From contig URJQ01000080.1 of assembly GCA_900548195.1 (NCBI GenBank), positions 1 through 14,472 on the forward strand: a DNA stretch of 14,472 nucleotides. The letters run 5' to 3'. Shown piece after piece: positions 14,419-14,472 of the stretch. Position 1 is the first letter of the stretch, and each line of letters starts with the position of its first letter. This DNA is from an uncultured Prevotella sp. GTDB taxonomy: Bacteria > Bacteroidota > Bacteroidia > Bacteroidales > Bacteroidaceae. Made by a program: the position numbers and the translations under genes. Below the pieces are notes generated by a model, which worked only from the letters and a program-made list of their open reading frames with translations, was not told the DNA's origin and ran no database searches.

Positions 14419-14472
14419 CCCGAGACTTCGTCCCGGGTTACTCTCGCTGCGCTCGGTATTGGCTTCCAGCCA
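14419..14472. other. Two further small hairpins at the right edge; no gene
   Basis: CCCGAGA-CTTCG-TCCCGGG (14419-14437) pairs with one mismatch. TGGCT-TCC-AGCCA (14460-14472) is a perfect 5-bp stem ending at the window edge. The second shares its GGA/TCC centre with the 23-bp inverted repeat but has a different stem. No T-run follows the first. Any gene here would have to lie outside the window. Confidence 0.5.

Overview
The window looks like a Bacteroidales chromosome, most likely Prevotella/Segatella-like. The grounds are a SusC/SusD (RagA/RagB) outer-membrane pair, a SusD lipoprotein signal, two secreted proteins ending in sorting domains of the type IX secretion system kind, a cleaved-adhesin-type domain as in gingipains and haemagglutinins, a TAnnTTTG promoter box, and starts without Shine-Dalgarno sequences. 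No taxonomic marker gene is present, so the genus is an inference.

Layout: all six recognisable genes are on the + strand. A 120-residue stand-alone AraC-type DNA-binding protein (329-691) is followed by 765 bases without a gene, much of it made of imperfect tandem repeats with a period of 22 bp. Then come a secreted metzincin-type zinc protease (1457-4054), a SusC-like TonB-dependent transporter (4129-7230), its SusD-like lipoprotein partner (7410-9176), a secreted leucine-rich-repeat protein (9469-11391) and a secreted M6-family metalloprotease with BACON, Fn3 and cleaved-adhesin-like modules (11589-14048). A further 22-bp repeat array lies between the last stop codon and a strong intrinsic terminator (14216-14271). 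The last 200 bases hold no convincing gene.

How the genes may work together: the locus has a SusCD pair but no glycoside hydrolase, polysaccharide lyase or sulfatase. It has two exported metalloproteases and a leucine-rich-repeat surface protein instead. The simplest reading is a protein- or peptide-harvesting locus: proteases outside or in the envelope cut protein, the LRR protein or the M6 accessory domains hold the substrate, and SusCD imports peptides as RagAB does. This is inference from gene content. Regulation could involve the small AraC-type protein, but nothing in the sequence proves it.

The gaps between genes are the most unusual part. They hold: (i) 22-bp tandem arrays at both ends of the locus that share an 18-base core; (ii) two copies of an 80-bp repeat, 78/80 identical, each forming a long hairpin with a conserved 35-nt loop, one after susD and one after the LRR gene; (iii) a 53-bp direct repeat, 52/53 identical, about 9.3 kb apart; (iv) a perfect 23-bp inverted repeat close to the two ends of the window; and (v) 7-bp microsatellites, one of which forms the start codon of the M6 protease. 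The repeat arrays and hairpins are the best candidates for something undescribed. Their function cannot be read from sequence alone.
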